Positions 35,645 to 50,969 of a DNA stretch of 64,000 nucleotides are shown here, one piece after another. Under the pieces are notes generated by a model. It made no database searches. It saw nothing but the letters and a program-made list of their open reading frames with translations, and was not told the DNA's origin. Source of the stretch: Pardosa pseudoannulata (taxonomy: Eukaryota > Arthropoda > Arachnida > Araneae > Lycosidae); contig CM063506.1 of assembly GCA_032207245.1 (NCBI GenBank), positions 17,831,682 to 17,895,681 of the forward strand. The letters run 5' to 3'. Position 1 is the stretch's first letter; each line of letters opens with the position of its first letter. A program made the position numbers and the translations under genes.

Positions 35645-37596
35645 GAGTGTGTGTATACATATGTGTATATATGTGTAGAATCTTTATTAATAAACAAGAG
35701 TTAAAAACTTTCAGCTAAAAATATAGGGACTAGTTATGAGTAGATCTTGACAAAATACTATAATGTGTTTATATTCAGAAATAAGATATATATGTGTGTA
35801 TATACACACTAAAACTGTTTAAACCAAATCCAGATTCACTTATACACCATACAATATGAATCACATATATACATATGTATGTATGTGTATCTATATGTAT
35901 AGCTACAACAATAACTTTCCTGTAAAAAGAAATTAAAGTACAGATACACATTGTCATAACATTTAAAATTAATTAAAATAAAACATAGTAATTTATGACG
36001 TATTATATTGAAGAAACAGTCAAAAGTTAGAAATAAAATGAAAATAACTTTTATAATGAAGAAGTAAAATTTATTAGGTTATGGTAAAAACCAGGATACA
36101 CATGAATATAGCTATACAGCAGATAGATCAAAAACTTTTGAAAATAAACACTTTATGTTGCATGTTGTATTATTTATAATAAATAGAAAACTATAAAAAA
36201 TAATCTGTATTTTATATTATTCAACATTATGCAACGAATAAAATCATGCAATTGCATCTTAATCTAAAAAAATAAACCTACTTTTTTTACTATACAATCT
36301 AGAAACAGTAATAAACAAAACAACAACAAAATAAATCAATAAATTATTAATATATTTCTGATTTGAAATAAAAGAAAATGAGTGGCAATAAAAATTTTGA
36401 TTGGTATATTTAAAATATGATACAATATAAAAATTATCAGTCAAATAATTTTTATACAACATTAAAATTTAAGTTTAAAGTTATAGACAATCATTGATCA
36501 ATAGTGGTTTTGATAATACGATAGTTACTAATAGTAAAGATCTCTATTCTATGACAATGAACCTCAATACATCAGAATAAAACTGAACTGCATTACTTTG
36601 TTAAAATTTATTCTCACAAAGACATAATTCTACAAAGAAAATCCAAGCAATATTTTGTTTCAGACAACAAATAAACACAAAAGCATAAAACTGAACGATA
36701 AACGATACAAACTATTTAAAAATTATATATTTTTTTTTATGTGGAATATCATTTTCTAAACAATGATTTATCTAAATTCTTAATGCAAATAGTTAATAAC
36801 ATTTTGTAGCTTGGAAACATTCTGCTAACCAAACATAACAGTTTAAACTTACATGCTTAAGCCAAAGCAAGAGAGTAAAAAACATTTATTATGATTAGAA
36901 ATTTACCTCTTGCACTTCTTGCCATTGGCCAGATTTGTCCACTGCAACCTATGAAAAAGTTTTATTTTTACCATGCACAAACATTTTTAGTCTAATTTTT
37001 TAACCACAAAGCACACATTATACGAAAAATACAAGACTTTTAGCAAGCACAAGGGAAAGGGAACAGAAAACGAAAGAAAAAAAACCAATAAGAACTGAGA
37101 CCACCACCTTGATCAATGTTTGAAATAAATTAAACTGCTAAATAAAAATATCTTCATCTAACAATTTAGATATTTAAAACAATACTTCATGGTACAAAAA
37201 TTATATAAACTAACAATAAATACTTAAATTTTAATTATTAAGCATATTTTTGTCAAATAAAATTTATATATAGTCATATACACAAAGATGTTTCATGATA
37301 GTGAAAGATCCTAAAACTGATATTGTTTTCAACCATAATAATACTATATACTTCAAATATTAATTGAAATGAAGTAAATATCCACATGTATTTACATTTA
37401 AGTATTAGTTAAATCAATATTAAATTCTACATTATGAATTTAAAATCTTATAGACTACTATGAAGGGAAGAGCTCCTACAGATTTAAGTTTTTATTTTGA
37501 CTGCAAAAGATACAAACACATCTTAATACATCTTCAGCAGTATAAGGGCTCTCAATTAAAAAATAATAATAATAAACTTTTTTAATACTGTTTTTA

Positions 37597-37637
<41 letters not shown>

Positions 37638-39922
37638 GGTTTATATTTTTGAATTTAGGTTTTGAAGCTTACACAAACAAAAAAAGCATTCTAACATAAC
37701 AGCTTTTGTGTAATTAAACTAAATTTTATAGAGAAAAAAACTAATTATAGATAAACATGAAAGCTTATATATATGTAAAGACATACCTTAACATTAGGCT
37801 GAGTATTTTCCTTGAAATGCATGGGAAGAAAATTAAAAAACAAATAATAACAATAAAAATATTTAAACTAGGAACAGTATATATGGATTAAACCTGCAAC
37901 TGAAAAATATAAGATTATATAATTTTAATAGAAAATAAAACTTACTCTTTGAACACTGTGAATGATTAAGGTGCTTTTGCTAGTAGAATTTGGTTTACTG
38001 TGCTTGCCTATTTCTTTAAGGGCTGTCCCCGTTAAATCTGCTTCACCATCTACAATGTTAAACTATGATGTTAATTGCATTATATAAAATCATGAATAAG
38101 TTCAACAGTTAAGAAAATTTTAATAACTCAGTAAACACACAATTACTGCAAGCCTTTGTATAAGATCCTAACTTTTAATTTCTATCAGAGCAAAAAATTT
38201 ACTTAAAAATATTGTTTTATGTAGTTTAGGTTAGGTCAGAGTGATAATACATTTACTTTAAATTGTTTAACCTTTGTGTAAAGGCAAATCATATTTATTT
38301 CTCCATAAAATTCTCCTATGATACAGTCAAAGTAGTTTTTAAAGTCTTGAAAATTTTTTTTGACATATTATATAAGGTATATTTTAGAAGCACACATCTT
38401 ATATTACTCAGTCCAATTGTTGTAGTATTATTTAAGAAACATACTAAAAAACAATATTTTAAGCTAAAAAATACACAAAGGCTTTTCTGGTCAATTTATT
38501 TATTTTTTATAATAGGATCAGAAAAAACCAAGAAAGGCTTCTATCCCTGATAATTTTTCCAATATATTTTGAATCATACAATAATGTTACTCATGGTAAC
38601 AAAAGAATACTCCTTTAAACTGAGCCAAAAATTTTTCTTCAAATTTAATAGCAATAAATTTCTTTAAAGAATTTTATTTGTAAAGTAAGCAAATGTTAAT
38701 CTGAAAATAACATTTTTAAATTAATAGACTAAAAAAAAACAAAAAAAAAACTATATTTTCTTTAGGCAAAAATACCCTACTGAAATGAGAGAAATTATTT
38801 TATTTCTAAAAAACACAGCATAGAAAAAAAATATTCATGTTTTAAAATAAAACCTCTGATTTTATTTCAAAGTAAGCATTGCAGAGTAACTGATTAAAAG
38901 AAATATTTTAACCCCAAACTTTCAAAAAAAAAAAAAAAAAAAAAAAAAGAAATGATAAAATAGTTATATTAGAGAATTTAAATTACAAATACTTTTTCTT
39001 TAGGCAAAAACTGTTACAAAAGGAAAATAAACTTGAATTGCATGTATAATGAAAATGACAGATTGCAAAATAAAACAATATTTACAGCATTTAAATTTTA
39101 AAATCACATTAGGCTAATGATTGAAAATATAATATTAGAAATAAACTCTGAATTTATAAATATAAATAGCTAAATGTCTATCCCTAAATTCTATAATTGA
39201 CATACCAAAATTTTAAACATGAAAAGCTAAATTTTTTAGATTTCTTATTAAGAGATACAATATTTTGCATACTTTTCCACAATGAGTACTTTCAAAATTA
39301 AACATGCCCTTTGTTTCTGATATTCACTTCATTAAGAAGGAATGCAAACAAATCATCATGGATTAGAAAGGGATGAGGATTTCGGATAAAAATGAAATAA
39401 CATAACATAATCACATTTTATCACACACTGATGAAAAGATAACATTAAAATAATTATAACTTTTACCATCTCTGCAGGAGATTTTTTTTTTAAAAGAAAA
39501 AAATCCTGAAACAAACTTTTACATTAAAAAATAAAATATGTTCAGCAAATTTTGTAGCTATACTTTTAAGTATGACTATTATAAATAATAATACCATAAA
39601 ATTTAAAAAAATATATCTATTTCATATGAATCATTGCACAATTATAGTCATATATGTAATGTTCTATTACAAATCAGGAAGGTAAAAGGTATGGAGGGAA
39701 CATATTTATTTTTAAAATTCATTATTATTATTAAGGAAATAAGTAGGATTTTACTGAATTCCATTAGTGACATATCACAGATGTTGCACCTATAAAATCT
39801 GATATAAGAACAATGTGCAATAAAAATATATATCATCTTGATTAAAATATAGAATATAAAAATGCTTACATAACTTCAACTGCATATAGTTTGGGCCAGA
39901 CAATGCTTAACATATTATGATG

Positions 39923-40009
<87 letters not shown>

Positions 40010-40966
40010 TACACATAAAACAAAAAATTTGCTTAAAATAAATATAGCAAAAATTAAAATCAAATAAAATCTACTTAAATATAGGACATTACAATAAGTG
40101 ATACCAAAAAATTATTTATGCTTATAAATAATTTTTATAACCATACAAATAAGACCATTTGTGTACTATAGGTTCATTAAAATAATTTAAAAAGAAGAGA
40201 ATACATGTACAAAAATTTCCCTTTAAAAACAAATATTCTATTACCTGGCAAAATTTTAACACTTTATTATAGATGTCATACATTAGTTACCTTTTATGCA
40301 TATTATTCTTGCTTTGCCTGAAATTGAGTCTTTTTAATGGAACTAATTGTGAACTATATTCATGTGTAATGGAAGAGCTACTTCTAACTATTTTCATTAA
40401 TTCTTTTTGGGTACTACTTGTTTAAGAAGATTTCATAATCTTGTAAATTATTAAACTCATTAATAAAAATTTAAGACAAAGTATAGAACTTGTGAAATAA
40501 AAAAAAAATCTATAAATGAGTATTAAAACTTTTAACACGAAGATAAACAAAATACAACTTAAAATTCGATTTAAGTCTAGACATTTTATATGAAAGTAAA
40601 ATAACTAGGTCATAATATTCAACAGAAAAAGCAACAAAATCCTTTAAATCTTACTTGCAATATGTAATTAAATATTTATACATGAATACTCAACACCACA
40701 GCAACAAGTTACTCTATAATTTTGCTCCTTATTTATTCTGACATTTTATATTCCAACTTAAGAACCAAAAGAAGATGAAAACAGATCTCAATTTAAATAC
40801 TTTCAAATTGTGAAAGATAGAATAGTTTTTATTTACTGAATTAATACATAACTAACAATTTAAAAATTATTTACTAACCAACAAAAGGCCAAAATCAAAG
40901 ACACAATTAAAATTTTATTTTATTTTTTAAAACTTTTGAAGATTTTAAAGTGTTTAGATTATAAAC

Positions 40967-41043
<77 letters not shown>

Positions 41044-41088
41044 GAATTTGCATCTGCTTGTGCACACACACACACATATATATTATTA

Positions 41089-41124
<36 letters not shown>

Positions 41125-42550
41125 ACAAACAGATTCAAATTCAGAGTGTCCTCTCTGATATGTAACTGAAATATGTAACTGAAAATAAATGATTTTCAAA
41201 CCAGCTGAATAAACGATTATTCAAAACTTTTCAGAAAGAAATATAATCTATAAATATAAACCATTGTACATATGTATGTATACAGATATGTATGTATGCT
41301 TTACAACTTCTACTAAACTATTGGCTGATTGCAAAGAAAAATGGTATAAATATGTTTTATGACATGGGAGAAATACTATTAGCATTAAAATTCTTCCCTT
41401 ACCTTTTTTGCCATTATTTTAAACATTATTTACCCCCAATTAAACGCAGGTGATCAATTTGTCAATTTATGATGTCATAAATAAAAGAAAACATTTTCTC
41501 TACCACTATGACATTTTTCTTTTAAATATCTTATTATTTTATTTTATATTATTTACATACCAATGACATAGTTTCAACCCATTTTTACCTGCTTTTGCAT
41601 TTAGTACAAAACATAGCATATTTATCTGAGCTAATTTTAAACTTAATCCTTGTTTAGTTTTCATGTTATAATGAAAGTTCTATCATCAGTATTCTATCAA
41701 CAAATTCTTTCTTTAAAGTACAAATTCCAAAGAGTCTATGTCACATGCAAATAAATATCTATTGTTTTATTTATTTATATTTATATAAGAGTGTCTGGAT
41801 TTTATACAAAAACCACATGGTTATCATTCTTTTATACTACCAAATGAACACAGCCGATATTAAAACATCTGTTATCCATTTTATCACGTAATATGGCAAG
41901 AGATATTAATGTTTTTAATCAACTTACAACAGTAGTACACAATTATTATTATTATTATTAGGTTTTTTTTTTATAGTTTACCATATGCAAAAAAATTTCG
42001 AGTTAATTTGTAATTTAAAAGCAATTTTTGAGAAGAAAAAAAAATTACACTGTTCTTAAATATTTTACAAATTAAGATATAAAGTTGAGAAATTCAATCT
42101 TATTTAAAAGCTTATGTATACATATAATGAAAATTGCCCCAAACCAACCACTTAAATGGAAGTTTTGTAGGCACACCAAATTTTTTATTGCAAAACTGGT
42201 ATTTATGATATGAAAACTGTTTCATATCTTCATAATAGTATGGACATGGGATTTAAATGGCATTATAATATATATGTAATGTTTATTCATGAGTGACTTT
42301 CACTGTATTGTCAAGAAATTTTAGATATATTTAAAAAAAAAAAAAAAAAAAAAGAGCTTTTACTAATATTAATCTATAGAAAATCATGGGTATCTGTGCT
42401 TGTAACATACTAAAGAAAATTTATGAAACCGATATAAAATATATCCATAGAATTAAATGTTATTAATGTAAATGTGGAAAAATAATAATATTATACTTCT
42501 TTAACAAATACTTACTAATATGCATAAAAGTATCTATTTGAAAAAAAAAT

Positions 42551-42589
<39 letters not shown>

Positions 42590-45176
42590 CTTGGCACAAA
42601 AATGTTTTAAAGGAAACATAATTAGTAAAACATATATATTCCATAACATATATATTATCCAAGGAAACATATATATTCCATAAAAAAGGGGAAAGAAATT
42701 TCTTTACCCCTTTTTATGGAATAGGGTACTTTTCTGTTCATTTAAGATAAAAAATAATATTTTTCAGAATATTAATTGTTTTAAAAGTAAGGTATCTAGA
42801 AGTTTTTTTCAGAAACCACAACATAAAATTTATACCACTTTTCTATAAAAGTAATTTGCACTAGGCCATAAAAATTTAGAAAAGAAAAGAAAGAGGGAAA
42901 TCCTAAAAATCAAAAGCTTTCCTCTACATAAAATCAAAAGACTAATAAATTATAATGCTGAAGTTTAATGCTGCAAAATAAAAAGTAGATGAGAAAGTAC
43001 ATTTAAGGAGAAAGGAAAAGGTGCAATGATAATTTTGGGTAAGAAACAGAATATATTAATGTTAGAAATATTGTGTTAATGTAAAGAAACAGTTATTAAA
43101 ACAGTATTAATTTTGATAAAATATTTATAAGTGAATATCAGATAAGTAAAACTCTCATTTTAATAAAAAGGATATTTAGAAGAGTTAAGGTGATAAGCAG
43201 TTGCTAAGTAAATGTGGAAAAGCTATATTTAACCAAATAAACAGGTTTACATAAAATGTACTAAATGAAAACAAAATTAAACAACTTAAATTAAAAAAAA
43301 AGTTTTTTTTTAAATTCTCAAAACCAAACAGCATGAAAGAACTGCCAATACAAGAAAAAAAAAATAAATGCTCACCCTTATAATTTTCTAAGCTTTTTGA
43401 TGATGCTGAGCTATTTTCTACAGTTTCAGCAATAGGTGACAAAGTGGAATTTCCATCGAAATTATAATGATCCGAGTCACTAGATAACTCAATGTTGCTC
43501 TCACCATTTTCAATTATTTCATGCATTTTAGTGTCATTTTTTGTTTCAGAAACAGTTGTATTTTCAAAAATATTAGATTTATGTTCAGTATCAAAACTTT
43601 TATTACAATCAGAAGTAACAGAGTTTTTTAATTCATCATGCACATGCATAGGAGAACATGCAAGCTTAAGCACCCCATTCAAAAGTAATGGCTCTGGAGG
43701 ATGTTGATCATTTTCACTGAAGTTCAATTTTGATATTATCTCTTTGTTTTCATCCATCTTAACAAGACCATTTTCATTTGAATGAGAGTTTATCAGTCCA
43801 TTTGACAATTGGACACTCGAAGGACTTAAGTGATTAATAAGGTTAGTTGAAGCTTCAGTACATGAATCATTATGGAATTTGTCATTCAAGTCTTGAAATG
43901 CAGTCAAACAAGCATTATGCTCATTCTTTATCTGCACCACTTCATCAGAAGTTTCATGTGCTTGTGTTAAAATACACTCAGCTATAGGATTAGCATTCAA
44001 ATTAGAAAAGGCATCTGGTGTACCACAACTGTCTGAAAGATTTGCAAAATTAACATAAGCAACAAAAACTATAAAGCAATGTGTTTAGAGATAAAATTAA
44101 TAAAAGAAACTAAAAGCAAAATCAAGCAAAGAACATAACCCGAGAATATAAGCAATGCAGAATGAACATGCATTTATAAAAACCAAAGAATACATGCATA
44201 ATTTACTGAATCATAAATTATAAAAATTCCAAACCATGCAACATCGTTAGAGCTTACCTAAATGACTCAAAACTAAATTTAAAATAACTCAAGGTGCAAA
44301 ATTATCCCTTTTATGTTAACCTTTATATTATTTAACCTGGTATCATTTGTATGCAATGCTAGTGATAATGTAACAACTTATATGCTAAATCAGAAAAAAA
44401 AAATTATAATGATTTATTTTTTTTTTTGTTGAAAAAGAAGTATTATTTTAGATCTAAGCCATTAAATAGAAATTTTAAGAACTTATCTGAACATGTTTAT
44501 TTTTCCCTAAAAAGAACAATTATTTTATAAATGTGACATTTAATTGGGCTTTCTTTTCATTTACCCAACAAATAAATATTTATCTTATTAAAAGATTAAA
44601 AAAAAACTGCTTAAATTTGCAAATACAAAGTAATATTCATAATGAAAATTATCGTAACTTAGTATCGAAGGAATAAAATCTTATTGTTAATATTTAAAAA
44701 TTATAAAATTTTCAAGATGTTTTGAGAATTTTGAATTCTTTCAAAACATAAAAGAACTCATTATTTAACTGTCTTACAAAATAAAATATATTAAGTATGG
44801 TATATGCAACAAAGAACATAGTACCTGATATTGACCTCATAAAAATAATTTATTATAACTAAAATTTTGGAGAGTTAATACAGATAACATACAGGGATTT
44901 CAAAATGTAAGAAAAAGAATATGTCTACAAAATACCCACAACGTGAAAGCATATACACATACAACATTCTTATTACAGACAACAGGATGTTATCTCTCCA
45001 TTAGATATATAGGCATCCAAAATTAAAATAATTAAATTTAATAAATAATTTAAACAATTTTTTTTTACAAACTGTGTTTAGAAAACTAAATTTTTTATGA
45101 AGATACTTAACACATTATGTCTTATAAGACAACTTAATAATTTTAAAATGTCTTACAATTATCTTGTTGACACATA

Positions 45177-45223
<47 letters not shown>

Positions 45224-45644
45224 AAGAAGAGAGAGAGAAGTATAAGTAAACAAATCCTATCTGCTTATTTTAAATGTATGTTATGAGAAGTCTTTATAAA
45301 TTTTATATACCTCCATTTATAATTACCCAATAAAAATACATTATTTCAAAATTAATTATAACTGGACATCTATTAGTTCAATTTGTTACTATCAACAAAG
45401 TTTCTGCTTTTATAAACTTGGATAAAATAGTTAAAGTAGTTATTAATGATTATAATACACAATTTAAAATTTAAGTGAGTGAAAAACTAAAAACAGTAAA
45501 TATCGAATTTTCAGATAAAATTAGAATTAATGAAATTTTTAATTAAACTTCTTTGAAGATCAAAGAATAATTAAGGCAAATTTAAACTTAACATAACCTT
45601 AGATTCATTACTGTATTATATCAATTCTCCTCCTCTTTCGTACA

Positions 45645-45679
<35 letters not shown>

Positions 45680-48420
45680 CTGCACTATAGAAGAAAATTT
45701 TATTTTAATTTTCTAATAAGAACTCTTAGCAAATTATATATTCAATCTTAAAAAAAGTATAATAAATAAATATATATATATACAAACTACTAAATAAATT
45801 ATTGTTTCATTAACTTCAGTATATCTTACAATAAAATACCATGACTGTGTGAAAAAAAAAGATGCTAAAATTCTATGCAGAATTTATAGTTGCTATGTTC
45901 TACTACTATAATGTTTTGTTAATAATTAAGTGTTTATACAGATTTTATATTGAATGCAGTGCCTCATATTTTATTTATATAATTGATACAATTAAATTAA
46001 AAAGAAAAATGGAAATGGAAGCAAAATGTGTACTATACATTCTAGAAGGGTAGTGGGGAATCTTTACTCAATATAAACTGTATCTAACTATTCTTTTTAT
46101 GTATCAATTGAATTAGTTAATGAGTCATAGTGACTTAGTTTAACACAGACAACACAAGTTTTCTTTTGGTTAAATGTGTTTGACCCTTTTTCATTTATGA
46201 TTTTTACCTATAAAATAACTAGAAATGAAACTAAACAAACATATACACACACACATATATATATACACTTGATTTACATTAATTCATGATATGTATAAAA
46301 AATATATATACTGAAGAAACACCTTTTCAATGTATTACGCCAGTAACACAGGATGCCCATACAAAGAATTAAAACAGGTAAAACAATATTAACATAAAAA
46401 TCCAATTTTACTTATTGAATAACAATTATTACAATCTGAAATAATTATGATTCTAATCAAATGACTTTACAGACAATACTTTGTTTTCAAAAATTTGATA
46501 TAAAACAAAAAAGATTAAATGTCTAAAAACTCTACTGTCTCTATTATTAGTTAAAAAATATGAGAGAAACATTTTTAGCCACTTGTTATACCTTATTTAC
46601 TAGATAAAAAAGATAAACTTCATCCATATATTACCAAAACCATCTTTGATAATTTAGTTACACTGAGGAAAGTAAATCTGTAATTGTTCATTAGAAATAT
46701 TTTCAATAAAAGGAGAAAAAAGAAAACATTCCCAGTCTTTTCACTGGAACTTCAACTATATTTTTAAAAATTTCAAAAATCCATGTTTGGGAATTATCAA
46801 AAAAATTTCAAATTTCTGGCCTTCAAAAAAGAAAAAGCTAATCTATTTATACCATCAAAATATATAAAGAAATATTTCATATAATTCTTCACATGGTATG
46901 ATTTGAGAAAAAATCTAAGCAAAAATAAAAATTATAAATCATTATCAAACATGCCTTCTTTAGTTCGTTTAATAGTTGTTGTAGTAATAACAGTGCCACC
47001 AGCTGTGACTCTGCTGTTAGTTTCAACAGTTTTTCCATTGCTGGCAATGGTCTTCTGAGCCAAATGAGTAGTGTCAGACACTGGAGTAATTTGATTTAAA
47101 AATAAAAACTATAAAAAAATAATATATAATTAATTTAAATATCAAATACAAATTAATCTATAAAAGATAACACTATTTAATAATAATGCATAAATGAGAC
47201 TATTTAAGCATATCCAATAAAAAAATTCATTAAATAGAACAAGGCTTATACAGATTTTTGAAAGTGAAAATTAAGAATTTTTAAAAGACTATTTAAGGAG
47301 TTTTTTGAAAACTTGTTAAAGGATTTTTTAAGGATCTCTATGAGATGGGAAATTATAGTTGATCAAAAGGTATTCAGATTTAAAATTTTGACTATCCTCT
47401 TTAATTATAATATTTTACAAAGTTTTTCTTTCTTCTTGATATTCTTGTCAAATCTTCTTTTCTTACAAGAAAATTGTCAAGTTACCAATTCAGTTAACTA
47501 TCACTGAAGCAATACCACAATCAGTAGATTATGCCCCTTTTCTAAAAGCTTTTATTAAAATATGAAAAACACAACCACCAATTACAATTAAACTCCTTTT
47601 GTAAATAATTTTCTAAAGGTTTATATCAGCTCTGACAGATCTATTGGTACCCCCCAAAACCTAGAATTAATGATTTAATCTTTTCACAAAATTTCTTTAA
47701 AATATCTTTGGCAGTAGAATGTTCTTAGGCAAAATCAAAATTCTTGCTGAAACCTCATTTTGTGATGGGTCATACAATATATCTAGGTGATGCTAATTCT
47801 TGAATTTTGATTTTAGTGATTTATTTCAAATTAGGCTACTGTTCCAAAATTAAGGACTCAACATGAAAAAATAAGGGCTTAAGAACTCTTTTTTGAGAAC
47901 ATACAATTTAGGAGTTTTAGAGCCTTTCAAAGAGCATACAGACATTTTAAAAACAATATTTATCCAATAATTCTAAATGATTACAAAAAAAAAAAAAAGT
48001 CTTCTTGACTTTACATTCTAAAATGATGTTCTTACACAAGAATTTTAAGACTGATTGAAATATGTATTTGTTTACATTTATTGATACGTCTTTCAAAATG
48101 TAAACCTTTACTAAGTATATTTAAATTTAATTCTTAAATGTTCTTTAAAAGTTTCCGTTAAGCTTTTAATGCTTAGGTAAGAGGAAATCAATATTTTGTT
48201 TATATTTTTTAAAGGTAAACCTTTAGTACCACTCAATTTTGCAGATGATTTTAAAAACTGGAACTTTATGTACTGCATAAATATGTATACTATTATTTAA
48301 GAATTACTGAAAAAATTCATATAACACGCCAGCTAAAATTTGGGAAAAAAAAAAAAAAAACTCCTCTTATTTTAGAGATTTTTCCTACATATTTGAATAT
48401 AAATAAATATATATTACATG

Positions 48421-48452
<32 letters not shown>

Positions 48453-50885
48453 CAAATCTATGAATTTACAAACAATAAAATTACAGTAACATCAACTAAA
48501 CAAATGTGAAAAGTTTGAATTTTAAACTATATAAATCTTAAAATGGAAAGAAACAGAAGAAACCATATATTATCTTTTAAGTTATTTAACCCTTTGCCCT
48601 TGAGGGCTCCGGAGTGGGGCCATTTGTAATTTGTCTTCAAACTCAAAGGCTCCACTATGGAGACAATGCAAATAATTTTCAGTTTTTAACATAAGAACAA
48701 AAACAAATCGTAAAAACTAATTATTTTGCATTGTATCTGTAGCTGAGTCCTCAAGTTTGAAAACAAATTTTAAATGGCTCTGCTTCGGAGCCCTCAAGTG
48801 CAAAGGGTTAAATCTGTGTGAAGTTGTAAACTTTTAACCCTGGTTTTCTTGTCAAAATGAATGTCTAAGGATCTATAAAAAATGGCTTTCTATGTTTTCT
48901 ATTATTCTTGAAGAATCTAGTATGGATTTATCATTTTTAGTTTCCAACATAAAATAGTGAAAACACTTACAAAAATTAAATATTCAACCAGGATTTTACA
49001 CTTAATATTAATATTTTACCACTAGTTTCTAAGGCTATGCTAAAAAAATTGTCTATTCAGCTTCTTTTATCAAAAGGTTAAAAAATGAAACTTTATTTAT
49101 ACAAACTATATAGCATATGATTTAGAGGTTGTCTTTCCACAGACACTTAAGGTATAAAACAAATTTTACTTTTAACATCGATGATTTTACGGGAATCAGT
49201 AAATTTAACAGTTGAATGCTCATCCAATCATCATCTCTTTCTGATTAAGAACACAAATATCCCTTTCAAAATAACATGGTGTAACTATATTACTGTATAT
49301 TACTCTATTCTGTGTCACAAACATTAAAGCGTTTCAAATTAGTTTCATTGAATTTTTATACAAAAATGCTAAATCTTTTAAATACATGAAATAATTATAA
49401 GTTTAAAATTTTGTTAGGTACATCTGTCAGACATTAAATTATAAAAGCAAAAGAAAAAGGATGTTTTTCTGTTCACAAAACTCTTTTCTACAGACATGCT
49501 GTCCAATTTCTCTTAGTCAACAAGCCACTTCTCTTCTAGAAATATTTTAGAGGCCAACAATGGGTAGTAAGCAAAAAGTCAAATAATTTAGTTAATGACA
49601 GTAATTATTTTATCAATGCAAAGAAAACTATGAAAATGAAATTTTAATGTAATAAAAATATATGCATAATATTTGATGAATTTAGTGGGCATAATTTATG
49701 GGAAACAATTTTTCTTTATGTCCATATTCAATAATAGTAAATTTTAGGGTAACATCTTGTTACATATTATTATTTTAGAGTAATTAGTAGCAAAAAAGTT
49801 TAATCGTGTTTAGATCTGACATATCCTTCTTTGATTTAAACATGTCAACGTATATTCTCAAATACAATTTAAACCATATAAAAATCATTTATTGGTCTTA
49901 CCTAGCAAAATAAGTTTATTGTTCTGTTTCCATAACTTACAATCTTGCATACAAAAATAAGCACCATAAAATTCAATGATGTAAATGAATTAAAGATGTG
50001 TGTAGTTAACAAAGTTATTATTTAATTTTTATTTATTAATTTCTTTAGTGGGTCGCAAAAATTAACTAGAGGGTCATCAGTAAAACAGAGTTGTTCTACA
50101 GCATCAAGTACTTTATGATGTTAAGCAACTGAAGGCAAACACTGTATTAGGATAGATATCATACAAAGAGATAAGCAAAGAGGTAGTTTAGGACAGTAAG
50201 AGTATAAAAGAAAGTTGAATAAAATAAAAATCTATGAATGAAAGTTGATTTAAATAGAATACACATAAAAATAAAAAAAAAGTCTCATTAGATATTTAAA
50301 AAATATTTTCTTAAAATTGCTAAACTATTCTAGGGTATTGGCTGTTTTATACTGGTGAGAAAATAATGAAAACCACATCAGGATTACGATTAGAATAGAT
50401 ATCAAATAAAGAGACACATGAAAATGTAGTTTCTACAGTAGGAAGAACAAACAATTAATATTGGCTAAAATAAGAATCTATAGATAAAAGCATATTTATG
50501 TAATACAAATAGAAAAAAAAATCTTCAGTTCAAATAATTTAAATTTTTTTTAAAATTCCAGCCTTTTCAAGAATGTGTTAAATTTTCTTGATTTAATATT
50601 TTAAATTCAGTTATTTTTTATATATTTTTTAATAATTTGTATTTCCTCTCAAGTGATTCATTATTACTACATAGACCTTAGAATCAATAATATTTAAAAT
50701 CTGCTTAAAGTCAAAAAGTACAATACCTCAGTAGTTAAAGACCCAGTAACATTATCATCTTCTAATGGCCTTGACTGCAAAGGAATAATTTGTCTTTGAC
50801 TTGGATTTTTGATGAGTTCTTCAACACTAACTATACCCAAGCCAAGGAAATTTTCTGAAATAAAATTATTTAGAGTTTACAATTA

Positions 50886-50969
<84 letters not shown>

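Larger units (their letters stand above)
33063..36906 (-). other. C2CD2: Intron 14, 3.8 kb: poly(A) and (AC)n(AT)n tracts
   Basis: It holds a 42-base A run (33675-33716) followed by a short C-rich patch, and a compound microsatellite at 35582-35644. The 152-codon minus-strand frame at 35239-35697 runs through the microsatellite and is not a gene. Confidence 0.55.
38050..43375 (-). other. C2CD2: Intron 11, 5.3 kb: AT microsatellites and hairpin
   Basis: It holds a 25-base A run (38924-38948), (AT)n at 39926-40005, clustered (AT)n at 40969-41121, (AT)n at 42554-42589 and the hairpin at 42676-42721. I see no nested gene. Confidence 0.55.

Noticed and set aside
35239..35697. 152-codon minus-strand frame
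   Set aside because: It runs through an AC/AT microsatellite (poly-CV/YI translation) and has no splice or family support.
39866..41128. Tyr-Ile repeat proteins on the minus strand
   Set aside because: They are translations of (AT)n microsatellites.
43492..43707. 71-codon plus-strand frame
   Set aside because: It is antisense to exon 11 of the C2CD2-like gene, which has the better coding evidence.
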